Shown here: positions 6,459-6,703 of the stretch, one piece after another
How the letters are laid out: each line of letters opens with the position of its first letter
How positions within the stretch are numbered: the stretch's first letter is position 1
DNA from: Alphaproteobacteria bacterium
Lineage (GTDB): Bacteria > Pseudomonadota > Alphaproteobacteria > Puniceispirillales > UBA1172
Direction of reading: 5' to 3'
DNA: 6,703 nt
Assembly (NCBI GenBank): GCA_023259875.1
Contig: JALRFL010000261.1
Span: 1-6,703 of the forward strand
Notes under the pieces: model-generated
Database searches by the model: none
Seen by the model: the letters and a program-made list of their open reading frames with translations, nothing else
Told to the model about the DNA's origin: nothing
Program-made: the position numbers and the translations under genes

Positions 6459-6703
6459 ATGTTGAAACCAAAAATGCAGATTGCGATAGCAGGGTTCCAA
6501 CACGAAACAAACACTTTTGTCCCTACCCCAACCACGCTTTCTGACTTTGAAATAGCGGATAGCTGGCCACCTCTTTTGCTGGGTGAGGCGGTGATCTCTG
6601 ACACCAAAGGCATGAACTTGCCAATCACTGGCGCAATCACAAGTGCCCAATCGCACCCTGATGTTGCTCTTGTTCCTTTGCTCTGGGCGTCGGCAGAACC
6701 GGG
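6459..6703 (+). CDS. M81 (MlrC-like) metallopeptidase, 5' part only
   Basis: An open frame of 81 codons runs from ATG 6459 off the right edge without a stop. After a five-residue leader it reads QIAIAGFQHETNTFVP, then DFE, a DSWPPLL stretch and ALVPLLWASAEPG. The HETNTF motif (residues 15-20) and the W-A-S-A-E-P segment are typical of the N-terminal domain of the M81/DUF1485 family. That family is named after MlrC, which cleaves linearised microcystin; histidines and acidic residues hold a metal, and H15/E16 are probably among the important ones. TTAGG (6445-6449) sits 9 bases before the ATG. An internal ATG at 6474 (M6) is an alternative start, since many relatives begin directly at this point, but it has no visible Shine-Dalgarno. 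Only 42 bases separate the gene from the ATPase and no terminator is seen, so co-transcription is likely. The true substrate is unknown, and an activity on microcystin should not be assumed. Confidence 0.85.
   Translation, partial: MLKPKMQIAIAGFQHETNTFVPTPTTLSDFEIADSWPPLLLGEAVISDTKGMNLPITGAITSAQSHPDVALVPLLWASAEP

Noticed and set aside
6003..6656. Three overlapping minus-strand open frames at the right end
   Set aside because: They lie opposite the second ATPase domain and the M81 gene, both supported by strong motifs. None has a promoter, ribosome site or recognisable product.

Overview
The window reads as a piece of a proteobacterial chromosome, most likely alphaproteobacterial. Base composition is moderate, neither strongly AT- nor GC-rich. 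The evidence is a Tat-exported family 5 solute-binding protein, a single-chain double ATPase of the DppD-DppF type, and a downstream M81 (MlrC-like) gene, a combination familiar from alphaproteobacteria. A marine heterotroph would fit, but that is a guess from composition and gene style.

Layout. On the minus strand at the left edge is a TupB-like tungstate permease (ATG at 695, stop at 21), probably followed by the next gene of that operon, which begins at the very edge. Positions 696 to 994 form a divergent control region with promoter-like elements facing both ways and several inverted repeats. The clearest is a perfect 7+7 bp palindrome at 941-956, just downstream of a plausible sigma70 promoter for the rightward genes. 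From 995 to the right edge everything reads on the plus strand: a Tat-secreted family 5 periplasmic binding protein, a 12-bp perfect stem-loop, a DppB-type permease, a DppC-type permease, a fused two-domain ATPase, and the first 81 codons of an M81/MlrC-like metallopeptidase that runs off the window.

How they work together. The binding protein would capture a peptide or peptide-like ligand in the periplasm. The two permeases form the channel, and the two nucleotide-binding domains of the fused protein power uptake. The M81 enzyme, 42 bases downstream with no visible terminator in between, may process the imported compound in the cytoplasm. The substrate cannot be read from the sequence. The stem-loop after the binding-protein gene suggests that this component is made in excess over the membrane and ATPase subunits.

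I see no mobile element, CRISPR array, tRNA or rRNA, and no sign of a wholly new system. The least ordinary elements are the peptide transporter plus M81 pairing, the palindromic operator candidate, and an extra N-terminal membrane segment on the DppC-type permease.
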